Shown here piece by piece: positions 45,141-53,305 of a stretch of 64,000 bases of DNA. The stretch covers positions 841,351-905,350 of the forward strand of contig NZ_HG315671.1 of assembly GCF_000723205.1 (NCBI RefSeq), in the 5' to 3' direction. The notes beneath the pieces were generated by a model. It was not told where the DNA came from, ran no database searches, and saw only the letters and a list, made by a program, of their open reading frames with translations. The DNA is from Formosa agariphila KMM 3901. GTDB taxonomy: Bacteria; Bacteroidota; Bacteroidia; Flavobacteriales; Flavobacteriaceae. The translations under genes and the position numbers were made by a program. Every line of letters starts with the position of its first letter. Within the stretch, counting starts at the first letter, position 1.

Positions 45141-45905
45141 TTGAATAAAAAACAATATATAGAGGGAACATCAAAAAAGCAAGCAGAATTATTAGATAAA
45201 TTTATTCTGAATTTTGATGATTTAGGAGAAGATTTTGGTAACCAAGATCGGAACTCTCTAAAGCTTTTCAAATTAGAGGAGCAGACCATTAATGTAAAAT
45301 CTTTTAAAGTCCCTAATCTAGTTAATCAGATAGCATATAAGTTCTTCAGAAAAAGTAAAGCGCAACGTTCTTTTGAATATGCAAATATATTGAAGGAAAA
45401 GGGGATAGGTACACCGCAGCCAATTGCTTATTATGAATTTAGTACGCCTTTTGCATTTAAAAACAGTTATTATATAAGTGAACAATTAGATTGCGAATTA
45501 ACTTATCGTGAATTGTGTCATGATTTAAATTACCCAAATCATGAAGTCATTTTACGTGGGTTTACTAGATTCACTTTTGAACTACATGAGAAGCATATTA
45601 ATTTTTTAGATCACTCTCCTGGAAATACTTTGATAAAAAAAGCAGGCTCAGATTATAAGTATTACTTAGTAGATTTAAATAGAATGGAGTTTGGTCCTAT
45701 GGATTTTGAAACCCGTATGAAGAATTTCGGACGTTTAACAACTCATAAATCTATGATACAAATTATGAGTGACGAATATGCAAAATGTTCCGGAGATGAT
45801 TCTGAAAAAGTGTTTCAGGCAATGTGGCAATATACAGAAGCTTTTCAAGCGCGTTTTCAACGCAAACAACGACTAAAAAAGAAATTAAAATTTTGGAAAA
45901 AATAG
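45141..45905 (+). CDS. KdkA/WaaP-like lipopolysaccharide core kinase
   Basis: A 254-residue protein-kinase-like enzyme. FRKSKAQRSFEYANILKEKG (ATP-site and helix C), INFLDHSPGNTLIKK (catalytic Asp and Asn) and YYLVDLNRMEFG (metal Asp) follow the Kdo/heptose kinase (KdkA, WaaP) plan. It likely phosphorylates Kdo or heptose in the LPS core, consistent with the flanking glycosyltransferases. The start is TTG (45141): a stop lies a few codons upstream, there is no ATG, and the first internal Met is far inside. Confidence 0.85.
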   Translation: MNKKQYIEGTSKKQAELLDKFILNFDDLGEDFGNQDRNSLKLFKLEEQTINVKSFKVPNLVNQIAYKFFRKSKAQRSFEYANILKEKGIGTPQPIAYYEFSTPFAFKNSYYISEQLDCELTYRELCHDLNYPNHEVILRGFTRFTFELHEKHINFLDHSPGNTLIKKAGSDYKYYLVDLNRMEFGPMDFETRMKNFGRLTTHKSMIQIMSDEYAKCSGDDSEKVFQAMWQYTEAFQARFQRKQRLKKKLKFWKK

Positions 45906-45909
45906 GTTC

Positions 45910-46665
45910 TTATTTTCTGCCTTTACGCAATAACCACAGTTTTACATAGCGCATAAAAATAACATACCCTTGAATGTAACCTATGGTTAGTCCAATTACA
46001 CCATCTCTAAATCCACTTTGAATGATATAGTGTTTAAAGAATCCCCAAAAAGGTTTTAAAACAAAATGATAAGGAGTGAGTTTTCCTGTTTTCTTATCGT
46101 AATCTTTAGCCTGCAACCACGCATACCGATTCATCTTTTCTAAATACTTATCGAAAGTCGTATAAGTATTGTGGTAAAGTTTATTTTTTAAATGTCCAAC
46201 GTTTCCATTGGCTTCAATTTCTTCGTGTACGAATTTATCTTCATAAACACAAAAATCACGTTTAAATAAGCGAATAACTTTATCATTTCTCCATCCACTA
46301 TAATGTACGCGTTCTCCCATAAAATGATTTAATCTTCCAATCCAATACGCTACTATATTAGGGTCTGGATTTTTTAGAATTTCAATAATTTCTGTTTGTA
46401 ACTCTGGTGTAACACGTTCATCGGCATCTACAAGTAAAATCCATTCGTGCTTGGCTTGCGGAATAGCCCAGTTTTTTTGAGATGCAAAATAGTCAAATTC
46501 TCTACGAATGACTTTAGTGGCCAAAGGCAATGCTTTTTCGTAAGTACCATCTGTACTAAAACTGTCCACAACTAAAATTTCATCAGCAAATTTAACCGAC
46601 TCTATCACAGCTTCAATATTATGTATTTCATTCCCAGTAGGAATAATAGCAGTAATTTTAGTCAT
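45910..46665 (-). CDS. Glycosyltransferase family 2 protein (WaaE/KdtX-like)
   Basis: A 251-residue GT2. ITAIIPTGNEIHNIEAVIES, EILVVDSFSTDGT, the DxD-type LLVDADERVTPEL and WRNDKVIRLFKRDFCVYEDK are the pattern of LPS core beta-1,4-glucosyltransferases. Sugar specificity is inferred from the family. It is the last gene after dapD and GT9 in a leftward run. Confidence 0.92.
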   Translation of the reverse strand: MTKITAIIPTGNEIHNIEAVIESVKFADEILVVDSFSTDGTYEKALPLATKVIRREFDYFASQKNWAIPQAKHEWILLVDADERVTPELQTEIIEILKNPDPNIVAYWIGRLNHFMGERVHYSGWRNDKVIRLFKRDFCVYEDKFVHEEIEANGNVGHLKNKLYHNTYTTFDKYLEKMNRYAWLQAKDYDKKTGKLTPYHFVLKPFWGFFKHYIIQSGFRDGVIGLTIGYIQGYVIFMRYVKLWLLRKGRK

Positions 46666-46674
46666 GCGAGTCTA

Positions 46675-47739
46675 TTAGGATTTATATGGATTTAAAAAAT
46701 CGATTAAAGTATTTTTAAAGTACTCTGGAGTGAATTTTTTATATAATTCTAGACTGTCTTTTTTAAGATATTTTTCGGGTTTAGATTTGTAAATTTCTGG
46801 TAAGTAATCTTTTAAATGAACAGAGACGTTCGTGGTCTTATCCTCAAAAATGCTCCAAGTTTCTTTATCTATCCAAGGTGAAAAAATAGTGAACGTTTTA
46901 ATGTTTAAAGCCTTTGCCATATTAATAGCGCCACCTTCATTACCAATAATAGCTTGACATTGAGATAAAATACCTAAAAAACTTCGCAGACTTTTGCCAT
47001 AGACAGTAAAGAAAATATGTTTTTGAGTTTCAGGTTTACAAGCATCAAAAATTTGTTGTGCTAAGTCTAACTGTGGAGGAATATAATTGAATAAAATTTG
47101 AGCGTTGGTGATCTGAACAATCGTATCGATAACAGCAGACATATAGGTTAATGGGTAGGATTTAGATTCGCCACTTCCTAAAACACCTATCATAAAAATA
47201 GGTTTCTCTAGATTCAATCCGTTAGTTAAAAGAAATTGTTTGCTGTGTTCAATTTCTGAAGCTGTTAAATAAATTTTTGGCTTAATAACTTCAGGAACAT
47301 CCTTAATTAAAGGTTTTAAAAGCTGTAATCTGTTTTCTATGGCTAAGCCAGCTTCAGTGTTGGCTTTAGTTGTACGCTTTATGGTCTTAGAGTATATCCA
47401 ATTAGAATACCATTTATGATACGATATTTTGGTTTTTGCTTTAGAATAATAACTTATAATGTTACTAGAAAGTTTTGAGTAGACATCGATAATCACATCA
47501 AAATTTTCAGTACTTAATGCTTTCGCAAAAGTGATTAGCGCTTTGGTGTTTTTTTCCGCTTCACTAGGGAATAAAACAATATTATCTATATATGGATTAT
47601 GTTCTACAACAGAAAATGTATTCCCATTAATAAGGTAATGCAAGGTCGCATTAGGGTATTCTTTTTTTAATGCTTCAAACAGAATACTACTTGTAAGCAC
47701 ATCCCCAATCATTTTCTGTTGTACAACTAATATCTTCAT
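46675..47739 (-). CDS. Glycosyltransferase family 9 (heptosyltransferase-like)
   Basis: A 354-residue GT-B protein. MKILVVQQKMIGDVLTSSIL is the WaaF/WaaC-type N-terminus; IIDVYSKLSSNIISYYSKAK and FLGILSQCQAIIGNEGGAIN follow the family. It probably transfers heptose or a similar sugar to the LPS inner core. Its ATG directly abuts the dapD stop. Confidence 0.9.
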   Translation of the reverse strand: MKILVVQQKMIGDVLTSSILFEALKKEYPNATLHYLINGNTFSVVEHNPYIDNIVLFPSEAEKNTKALITFAKALSTENFDVIIDVYSKLSSNIISYYSKAKTKISYHKWYSNWIYSKTIKRTTKANTEAGLAIENRLQLLKPLIKDVPEVIKPKIYLTASEIEHSKQFLLTNGLNLEKPIFMIGVLGSGESKSYPLTYMSAVIDTIVQITNAQILFNYIPPQLDLAQQIFDACKPETQKHIFFTVYGKSLRSFLGILSQCQAIIGNEGGAINMAKALNIKTFTIFSPWIDKETWSIFEDKTTNVSVHLKDYLPEIYKSKPEKYLKKDSLELYKKFTPEYFKNTLIDFLNPYKS

Positions 47740-48555
47740 TTATACAGCTACGTTGTTATCACGAAGCGCATCATTTAAAGAGGTTTTCTTATCTGTACTT
47801 TCTTTACGTTTTCCAATAATTAAAGCACAAGGTACTTGAAACTCTCCAGCAGGGAATTTTTTAGTATAACTTCCAGGAATTACTACAGAACGTGCAGGAA
47901 TACGTCCTTTAGTTTCTACAGGAGTATCTCCAGTTACATCTATAATTTTAGTACTCATTGTAAGTACAACATTAGCACCAAGAACAGCTTCAGTTTCTAC
48001 GTGAACACCTTCTACAACAATACAACGCGATCCAACAAAAACATTGTCTTCTATAATTACCGGAGCAGCTTGTAAAGGTTCTAAAACACCACCAATACCA
48101 ACACCACCAGAAAGGTGAACATTTTTACCAATTTGAGCACAGCTACCAACAGTTGCCCAAGTATCTACCATAGTGCCTTCGTCTACATAAGCACCTATGT
48201 TTACATAACTCGGCATTAAAATTACACCAGAAGAAATGTATGCACCATGACGCGCTACAGCATGAGGTACTACACGGATACCTTTTTCTGCATAACCTGT
48301 TTTTAATGGAATTTTATCATGAAATTCTAACGGACCACATTCTATAGTTTCCATTTTTTGGATAGGGAAATATAGTACAACACCTTTTTTTACCCATTCG
48401 TTTACTTGCCATCCGTTTTCGGTTGGTTCGGCAACACGTAATTCTCCAGCATCTAGAAGAGCAACTACTTTTCTTATCGCATCAATTGTGCTTTTTTCTG
48501 ATAACAAAGCTCTGTTTTCCCAAGCTTGTTCTATGATAGATTGTAATTCTTTCAT
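47740..48555 (-). CDS. dapD: 2,3,4,5-tetrahydropyridine-2,6-dicarboxylate N-succinyltransferase
   Basis: A 271-residue left-handed beta-helix acyltransferase of the succinyl branch of diaminopimelate and lysine synthesis. VVPHAVARHGAYISSGVILM, YVNIGAYVDEGTMVDTWATV, GSCAQIGKNVHLSGGVGIGG and the C-terminal CALIIGKR are diagnostic. DAP also feeds peptidoglycan. It heads a leftward unit with two LPS glycosyltransferases. Confidence 0.96.
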   Translation of the reverse strand: MKELQSIIEQAWENRALLSEKSTIDAIRKVVALLDAGELRVAEPTENGWQVNEWVKKGVVLYFPIQKMETIECGPLEFHDKIPLKTGYAEKGIRVVPHAVARHGAYISSGVILMPSYVNIGAYVDEGTMVDTWATVGSCAQIGKNVHLSGGVGIGGVLEPLQAAPVIIEDNVFVGSRCIVVEGVHVETEAVLGANVVLTMSTKIIDVTGDTPVETKGRIPARSVVIPGSYTKKFPAGEFQVPCALIIGKRKESTDKKTSLNDALRDNNVAV

Positions 48556-48669
48556 TGTAAATTTTAAATTTTTCCAAATATACTTTTATAATTCATCACC
48601 TTAAAATTGAAATCATAAATTTATCTAATTCTTTATCAGTAAAATCTATACTAATTTGGGTTGTTATAG

Positions 48670-48677
48670 TAACTTTG
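48670..48677 (+). promoter_or_regulatory. Putative -7 element of ruvX
   Basis: TAACTTTG matches TAnnTTTG, 13 bases before the ruvX ATG. A -33 TTG at normal spacing is not evident. Confidence 0.4.
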
Positions 48678-48690
48678 TGAAAAAATAAAA

Positions 48691-49101
48691 ATGGCTCGAA
48701 TTTTAGCAATCGATTTTGGAAAGGTAAGAACAGGATTAGCAATAACCGATGAACTTCAAATTATAGCCTCTGGACTTACTACAGTAAATACTAAAGAACT
48801 TATTCCGTTTTTAAAAGATTATGTTGCTAAAGAAAACGTAGAACTTTTTGTTGTTGGAGAGCCTAAACAGATGGACGCTACAGCTTCCGAGAGTGAAGCT
48901 TTAATAATTCCGTTTCTTGAAAAATTAACTAAAGCTATTCCTCAAATTCCTGTGACTCGCGTCGATGAACGCTTTACCTCTAAAATGGCTTTTCAGACCA
49001 TGATTGATGGTGGATTGAAAAAAAATCAACGTAAAAATAAAGCTTTAATCGATGAGATTAGCGCTACGTTAATACTACAGAGTTATTTATACTCGAAGTA
49101 A
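48691..49101 (+). CDS. ruvX: Putative pre-16S rRNA nuclease / Holliday junction resolvase-like protein
   Basis: A 136-residue RNase H-fold protein (YqgF). ILAIDFGKVRTGLAITDELQ with the catalytic Asp, FVVGEPKQMDATASESEALI, VTRVDERFTSKMAF and the final IDEISATLILQSYL are conserved. In E. coli YqgF matures the 16S rRNA 5' end. Confidence 0.93.
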   Translation: MARILAIDFGKVRTGLAITDELQIIASGLTTVNTKELIPFLKDYVAKENVELFVVGEPKQMDATASESEALIIPFLEKLTKAIPQIPVTRVDERFTSKMAFQTMIDGGLKKNQRKNKALIDEISATLILQSYLYSK

Positions 49102-49223
49102 TTGACTGCTTTTAAGGAATTTTCCTAACATTTAGCTAATTAACGATAATTATATAGTCTTCGGCTAAATTATATTTCATAATAAGACTTAGCACATATA
49201 TTTGTTGCAAATTAGTTAATGCT

Positions 49224-49496
49224 ATGAACTATAATAAATTAATGTTTTTTATCCTTGTGTTGGGTTTAAGTACTATTCAGCTTAAAGCACAGCAGGAAGA
49301 TACAGAAAAAAGTCAACCCTTTTTCGCCACAGAAATAATTGAAGCTAAACCTGTTTTAGTAGAACTACCTTCTGTAAAATTAAATGATTTAAAAATCGTA
49401 AATAGGCATCGCGATTTAATAAACGCCTTAGTGGAATCTAAAATTAGATGTACTCTAGATTTATTTACCATTACTAACGATAGGGCAGCGTGTTAA
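49224..49496 (+). CDS. Small exported protein of unknown function
   Basis: Ninety residues with a signal peptide (MNYNKLMFFILVLGLSTIQL, cleavage after LKAQ expected). The mature part is short, with LPSVKLNDLKIVNRHRDLIN and only two Cys (in KIRCTLDLF and the final residue, NDRAAC). I do not recognise a family. ruvX is upstream and def downstream. Confidence 0.65.
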   Translation: MNYNKLMFFILVLGLSTIQLKAQQEDTEKSQPFFATEIIEAKPVLVELPSVKLNDLKIVNRHRDLINALVESKIRCTLDLFTITNDRAAC

Positions 49497-49573
49497 AAGC
49501 TAAAAAATTCTTAAAATTTTAAACTCTTTATTAAAGGTGTTTTAATATTATAGGCTATTACCGGTAAGTATTG

Positions 49574-49581
49574 TACTTTTG
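49574..49581 (+). promoter_or_regulatory. Putative -7 element of def
   Basis: TACTTTTG, an exact -7 consensus match, 27 bases before the def ATG. The -33 region lacks a clear TTG. Confidence 0.45.
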
Positions 49582-49607
49582 CACTTTAATTTTTACAACG
49601 TACGATA

Positions 49608-50198
49608 ATGATATTACCAATAGTCGCGTATGGCGATCCCGTATTAAAAAAAGTTGGACAGGATATAGATCCAGATTATCCGAAATTAGATGAACTTTTG
49701 GATAATATGTTCGAAACCATGTATAATGCATATGGTGTAGGACTTGCAGCTCCACAAATAGGTTTGCCAATTCGTTTATTTGTTATTGATGCCGCTCCAT
49801 TTGCTGAAGACGAAGATTTGTCTGAAGAAGAACAAAAAGAATTAATCGGATTTAAAAAAGTATTTATAAATGCAAAAATCACTTCTGAAGAAGGTGACGA
49901 ATGGGCATTTAATGAAGGCTGCTTAAGTATTCCTGATGTTCGTGAGGACGTGTTTAGAAAATCTAAAATTACAATTGAATATCTAGACGAAAACTTCGAG
50001 TCGCATGTCGATACGTACGAAGGTCTTGTGGCACGTGTTATTCAGCATGAATATGACCATATAGACGGAATTTTATTCACAGAAAAATTATCTTCTCTAA
50101 AAAAGCGTTTAATAAAAGGTCGTTTAGAGAACATCTCTAAGGGGAAAGTAAACGTGGACTACAAAATGAGATTTCCAAAACAAAAAAAGAAACGATAA
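49608..50198 (+). CDS. def: Peptide deformylase
   Basis: A 196-residue metalloenzyme that removes the N-formyl group from nascent proteins. All three signature motifs are present: GVGLAAPQIG, EGCLSIP (metal Cys) and QHEYDHIDG (metal His and catalytic Glu). A Glu-rich insertion (DEDLSEEEQKE) before the second motif is typical of the Bacteroidetes form. Confidence 0.97.
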   Translation: MILPIVAYGDPVLKKVGQDIDPDYPKLDELLDNMFETMYNAYGVGLAAPQIGLPIRLFVIDAAPFAEDEDLSEEEQKELIGFKKVFINAKITSEEGDEWAFNEGCLSIPDVREDVFRKSKITIEYLDENFESHVDTYEGLVARVIQHEYDHIDGILFTEKLSSLKKRLIKGRLENISKGKVNVDYKMRFPKQKKKR

Positions 50199-50254
50199 TA
50201 TTTGTATTACACATACAAACACTAGATATTTGCCATCTTTTTAAAAATTAATTT

Positions 50255-50704
50255 ATGAGCTTAGATAAAGTATTAGCTATTTCAGGAAAACCAGGATTAT
50301 ACAAGTTAATCATGCAAACGCGTAACGGATTTATTGCAGAATCTTTATTAGATAATAAAAGACTTTCTGTAACAATGAATCATAACGTAAGCGTGTTAAG
50401 CGAAATTGCTATTTATACGCTAACAGAAGAAGTACCTTTAAAAGTGGTTCTTCAAACTATTGCAACAAAAGAAAATAACGAACCTTCAAGTATTAGTCAT
50501 AAAGACAGTAAAGATAAATTAGAAGAGTATTTCTTCGAAATTTTACCAGAATACGACGAGGATCGTGTGTATCCAAGTGATATTAAAAAAGTAATTCAGT
50601 GGTATAACTTACTTCAAAAAAATGATTTATTAGATTTTGAAAGTGAATCTGAAGCATTAGAGTCTGAAGAAGCAAGCGAATCTACTGTTTCTGAAAAAGA
50701 ATAA
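50255..50704 (+). CDS. DUF5606 domain protein
   Basis: A 149-residue protein: SLDKVLAISGKPGLYKLIMQ at the start and EYFFEILPEYDEDRVYPSDI followed by IKKVIQWYNLLQ match the DUF5606 family of Bacteroidetes. The last 25 residues are Ser/Glu rich. Function unknown. It lies between def and mazG on the same strand, 56 bases after def. Confidence 0.85.
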   Translation: MSLDKVLAISGKPGLYKLIMQTRNGFIAESLLDNKRLSVTMNHNVSVLSEIAIYTLTEEVPLKVVLQTIATKENNEPSSISHKDSKDKLEEYFFEILPEYDEDRVYPSDIKKVIQWYNLLQKNDLLDFESESEALESEEASESTVSEKE

Positions 50705-50728
50705 ATTCAAACAGCAAACAAACATATT

Positions 50729-50760
50729 AAAGTCCGGCCTCGAGTCGGACTTTTGTTTTT
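50729..50760 (+). terminator. Intrinsic terminator
   Basis: The hairpin AAAGTCCG / CGGACTTT with a GC-rich loop is followed by TTTGTTTTT, after the DUF5606 gene. Confidence 0.85.
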
Positions 50761-50807
50761 ATTACCTTTAAATTAATTAAAAATATCACCTTTATTAAAC
50801 ATATTTT

Positions 50808-51581
50808 ATGAATACACGTGCAGAACAACTTCAGGCTTTCGATAGATTATTAACTATTATGGATGAATTGCGCGAGCAATGTCCGTGGGATAAAAAGCAA
50901 ACCATGGAAACCTTACGTCATTTAACTATTGAAGAAACTTACGAACTTGGGGATGCCATTTTAGATAATGATTTACAAGAAATTAAAAAGGAATTAGGTG
51001 ATGTATTACTTCATATCGTGTTTTATTCTAAGATAGGAAGCGAAACCAAGGATTTTGATATTGCCGATGTATGTAACAGTATTTGTGATAAATTGATAAG
51101 TAGACACCCGCATATTTATGGCGATGTAAAAGTTGAGAATGAAGAAGATGTTAAACGCAATTGGGAAAATTTAAAATTAAAGGAAGGTAATAAAAGTGTT
51201 TTACAAGGCGTTCCTAATAGTTTACCGGCATTAGTAAAAGCTAGCCGAATTCAGGAAAAAGTAGCAGGAGTAGGATTCGATTGGGAAGAACCACATCAAG
51301 TCTGGGAAAAAGTAGAGGAAGAACTTGAAGAATTTAAAGCTGAAATTGCGACTGGAAATCAGGATGCTATGGAAGATGAATTTGGAGACGTTTTGTTTTC
51401 TCTTGTAAATTATGCTAGATTTTTAAACATAAATCCAGAAAATGCATTAGAACGTACTAATAAAAAATTTAAAAAGAGATTTGAATATTTAGAGTCGAAA
51501 GCTAAGCTATTGGGGAAATCTTTAAAAGATATGACACTTGCAGAAATGGATGTGTTTTGGGAAGAAGCAAAAAAAATATAA
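50808..51581 (+). CDS. mazG: Nucleoside triphosphate pyrophosphohydrolase MazG
   Basis: A 257-residue two-domain MazG. First unit: LREQCPWDKKQTMETLRHLT, EETYELGDAI and ELGDVLLHIVFYSKIG. Second unit: KVEEELEEFKAEI and EDEFGDVLFSLVNYARFL. It degrades noncanonical or excess NTPs. Full length. Confidence 0.95.
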   Translation: MNTRAEQLQAFDRLLTIMDELREQCPWDKKQTMETLRHLTIEETYELGDAILDNDLQEIKKELGDVLLHIVFYSKIGSETKDFDIADVCNSICDKLISRHPHIYGDVKVENEEDVKRNWENLKLKEGNKSVLQGVPNSLPALVKASRIQEKVAGVGFDWEEPHQVWEKVEEELEEFKAEIATGNQDAMEDEFGDVLFSLVNYARFLNINPENALERTNKKFKKRFEYLESKAKLLGKSLKDMTLAEMDVFWEEAKKI

Positions 51582-51750
51582 TTTTTTATAAATCATGTAA
51601 TCCAAGACAAGTATTCTTGCGTATATAATAATAAGGATGACATAATTCTTCATAGATTAAGATTAATAGCATAATCCTTACATTTAAGCTATGTCATTCA
51701 AAATAAGTTATTTCTATATAGGTTAGGGAATAGCGGTTTAGTTAGTTAGT
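51582..51750 (+). other. Gene-free stretch with interleaved complementary repeats
   Basis: TAAGGATGACATA (51632-51644) is complementary in its first seven bases to ATCCTTA (51674-51680) and in its last eight to TATGTCAT (51690-51697). The two pairings interleave, as in a pseudoknot or two competing hairpins. A strong terminator follows at 51751. This might be the body of a small RNA. Confidence 0.35.
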
Positions 51751-51815
51751 AACTCAATCCTACTTGAAAATTATCCTCACGATAATTTATTTCGGGTAGG
51801 ATTGAGTTTTTTTAT
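51751..51815 (+). terminator. Long terminator hairpin
   Basis: AACTCAATCCTAC / GTAGGATTGAGTT form the outer stem and AATTATC / GATAATT the inner stem, followed by seven T residues. It lies 170 bases after mazG, farther than usual, so it may end a separate RNA. Confidence 0.82.
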
Positions 51816-51825
51816 GGTTTTATGT

Positions 51826-53094
51826 TTACTCAGATTTTTTCTCTTTAGGTCTAATAATCATTCTAAATGATTGATCTTTATTAATGTAGTATCCCATCCA
51901 ATCGTAAAAGGCACGCATTCTGTTTCTAAAACTTACTAAAGACATGATATGTACAAAAATCCATACGCACCATGCAATAAAACCTTTTAGGAAGAATTTT
52001 TGGTCTGGACCATCTGTTACGGCTTTATTACTTCCAATAATAGCCATAGACCCTTTGTCTGAATAATTAAAAGGTTCCCAAGCATTAGATTTTAAGTTTT
52101 TACCTAAATTTTTGGCTTGCTGAATAGCTACTTGAGCCAATTGCGGATGTCCGTTAGGGTAATCCTTATCTCCAATTATAATGGCTGTATCTCCTAAAGC
52201 ATAAATATTAGTATACCCCTCAACTAAATTATGACTGTTTGTTTTTAATCGTTTTCCTCTACCAAAATTTTCTTCCTTAAAACCATCAAAAGTTCTAGCA
52301 GAAATTCCTGCTGCCCAAATTAAGTTTCTAGATTCAATTTCTGTACCGTCGGAAAGTGAAACTACATCATCTTTAAAATCTTTAACAAAAGTGTTTAATT
52401 TTATAATAACACCATATTCTTTTAATTTCTCGTATGTATAATCTTGAGTTCGTTTAGACATTGCAGCAAGAACAGCGTCTTGACCGTCTATTAGGTATAT
52501 GTTTCCTAAATCTTTTGGATTTAGTTCTGGATAATCTTTTTCTAAAATATGTAATCGCATTTCAGAGAACAAACCAGAAAGTTCTACACCTGTAGGACCA
52601 GCACCTGCAATTACAAAGGATAGTAATTTTTTACGGGTGTTGGGGTCTTCAATTCGTGTTGCGCGTTCTAGACGTGTAAAAACAAGATTACGTAATGCTA
52701 ATGAATCCGAAATGGTTTTCATAGGTAAACTTAACTCTTCAATGTTTTTATTACCAAAGAAATTAGTTTCTGCTCCTGAAGCCATCACTAAAATATCGTA
52801 ATGTAATTCCCCATTACTTAGAATAATTTTATTCTCTTCTGGAATAACTCTTTGTAATTCGCCCATTCTAAATTTTACATTATCATGCTTTCTTAAAATT
52901 TTTCTGAACGGATAACTAATTGCAGACGGTTCCATAAAACCTGCAGCAACTTGATATAATAAAGGCGGGAAAAAATTGTAATTATTTAAGTCGACTAGTA
53001 TTACATTAAATTGGTGTGCATGATTCATTTGATTAATAAATTCTAAGCCTGCAAAACCACCACCAACAACAACAATTGTTTTCTTATTTTCCAT
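51826..53094 (-). CDS. ndh: Type II NADH dehydrogenase (NDH-2)
   Basis: A 422-residue two-dinucleotide-binding flavoprotein. VVVGGGFAGLEFINQM (FAD), FVIAGAGPTGVELSGLFSEM (NADH), NIYALGDTAIIIG (FAD ribityl) and QLAQVAIQQAKNLGKNL are characteristic. The C-terminal hydrophobic stretch FLKGFIAWCVWIFVHIMSLV can sit on the inner membrane. It transfers electrons from NADH to quinone without proton pumping. Confidence 0.93.
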   Translation of the reverse strand: MENKKTIVVVGGGFAGLEFINQMNHAHQFNVILVDLNNYNFFPPLLYQVAAGFMEPSAISYPFRKILRKHDNVKFRMGELQRVIPEENKIILSNGELHYDILVMASGAETNFFGNKNIEELSLPMKTISDSLALRNLVFTRLERATRIEDPNTRKKLLSFVIAGAGPTGVELSGLFSEMRLHILEKDYPELNPKDLGNIYLIDGQDAVLAAMSKRTQDYTYEKLKEYGVIIKLNTFVKDFKDDVVSLSDGTEIESRNLIWAAGISARTFDGFKEENFGRGKRLKTNSHNLVEGYTNIYALGDTAIIIGDKDYPNGHPQLAQVAIQQAKNLGKNLKSNAWEPFNYSDKGSMAIIGSNKAVTDGPDQKFFLKGFIAWCVWIFVHIMSLVSFRNRMRAFYDWMGYYINKDQSFRMIIRPKEKKSE

Positions 53095-53250
53095 AGTAAT
53101 AAGGTTTGATTTGGATGTATTAACACCAAAGATAATGTGGTTTTTTCTAATAAAACAGTAACTAAAGGATTAGATTTTTCGCAATCGTTTTCGAATGTAA
53201 ACTTATTTCTATAAGTAGGTTTTTACTTCATTTTTAAGTTCCAAGCATAA

Positions 53251-53285
53251 AAAAAAGCCATTCAAAATAAATTAGAATGGCCTTA
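53251..53285 (-). terminator. Intrinsic terminator of the DUF349 gene
   Basis: On the minus strand GCCATTC / GAATGGC flank a ten-base-or-so loop and are followed by nine U, directly after the DUF349 gene stop. Confidence 0.85.
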
Positions 53286-53305
53286 AATAATGTGTGTTAT
53301 TGTAT

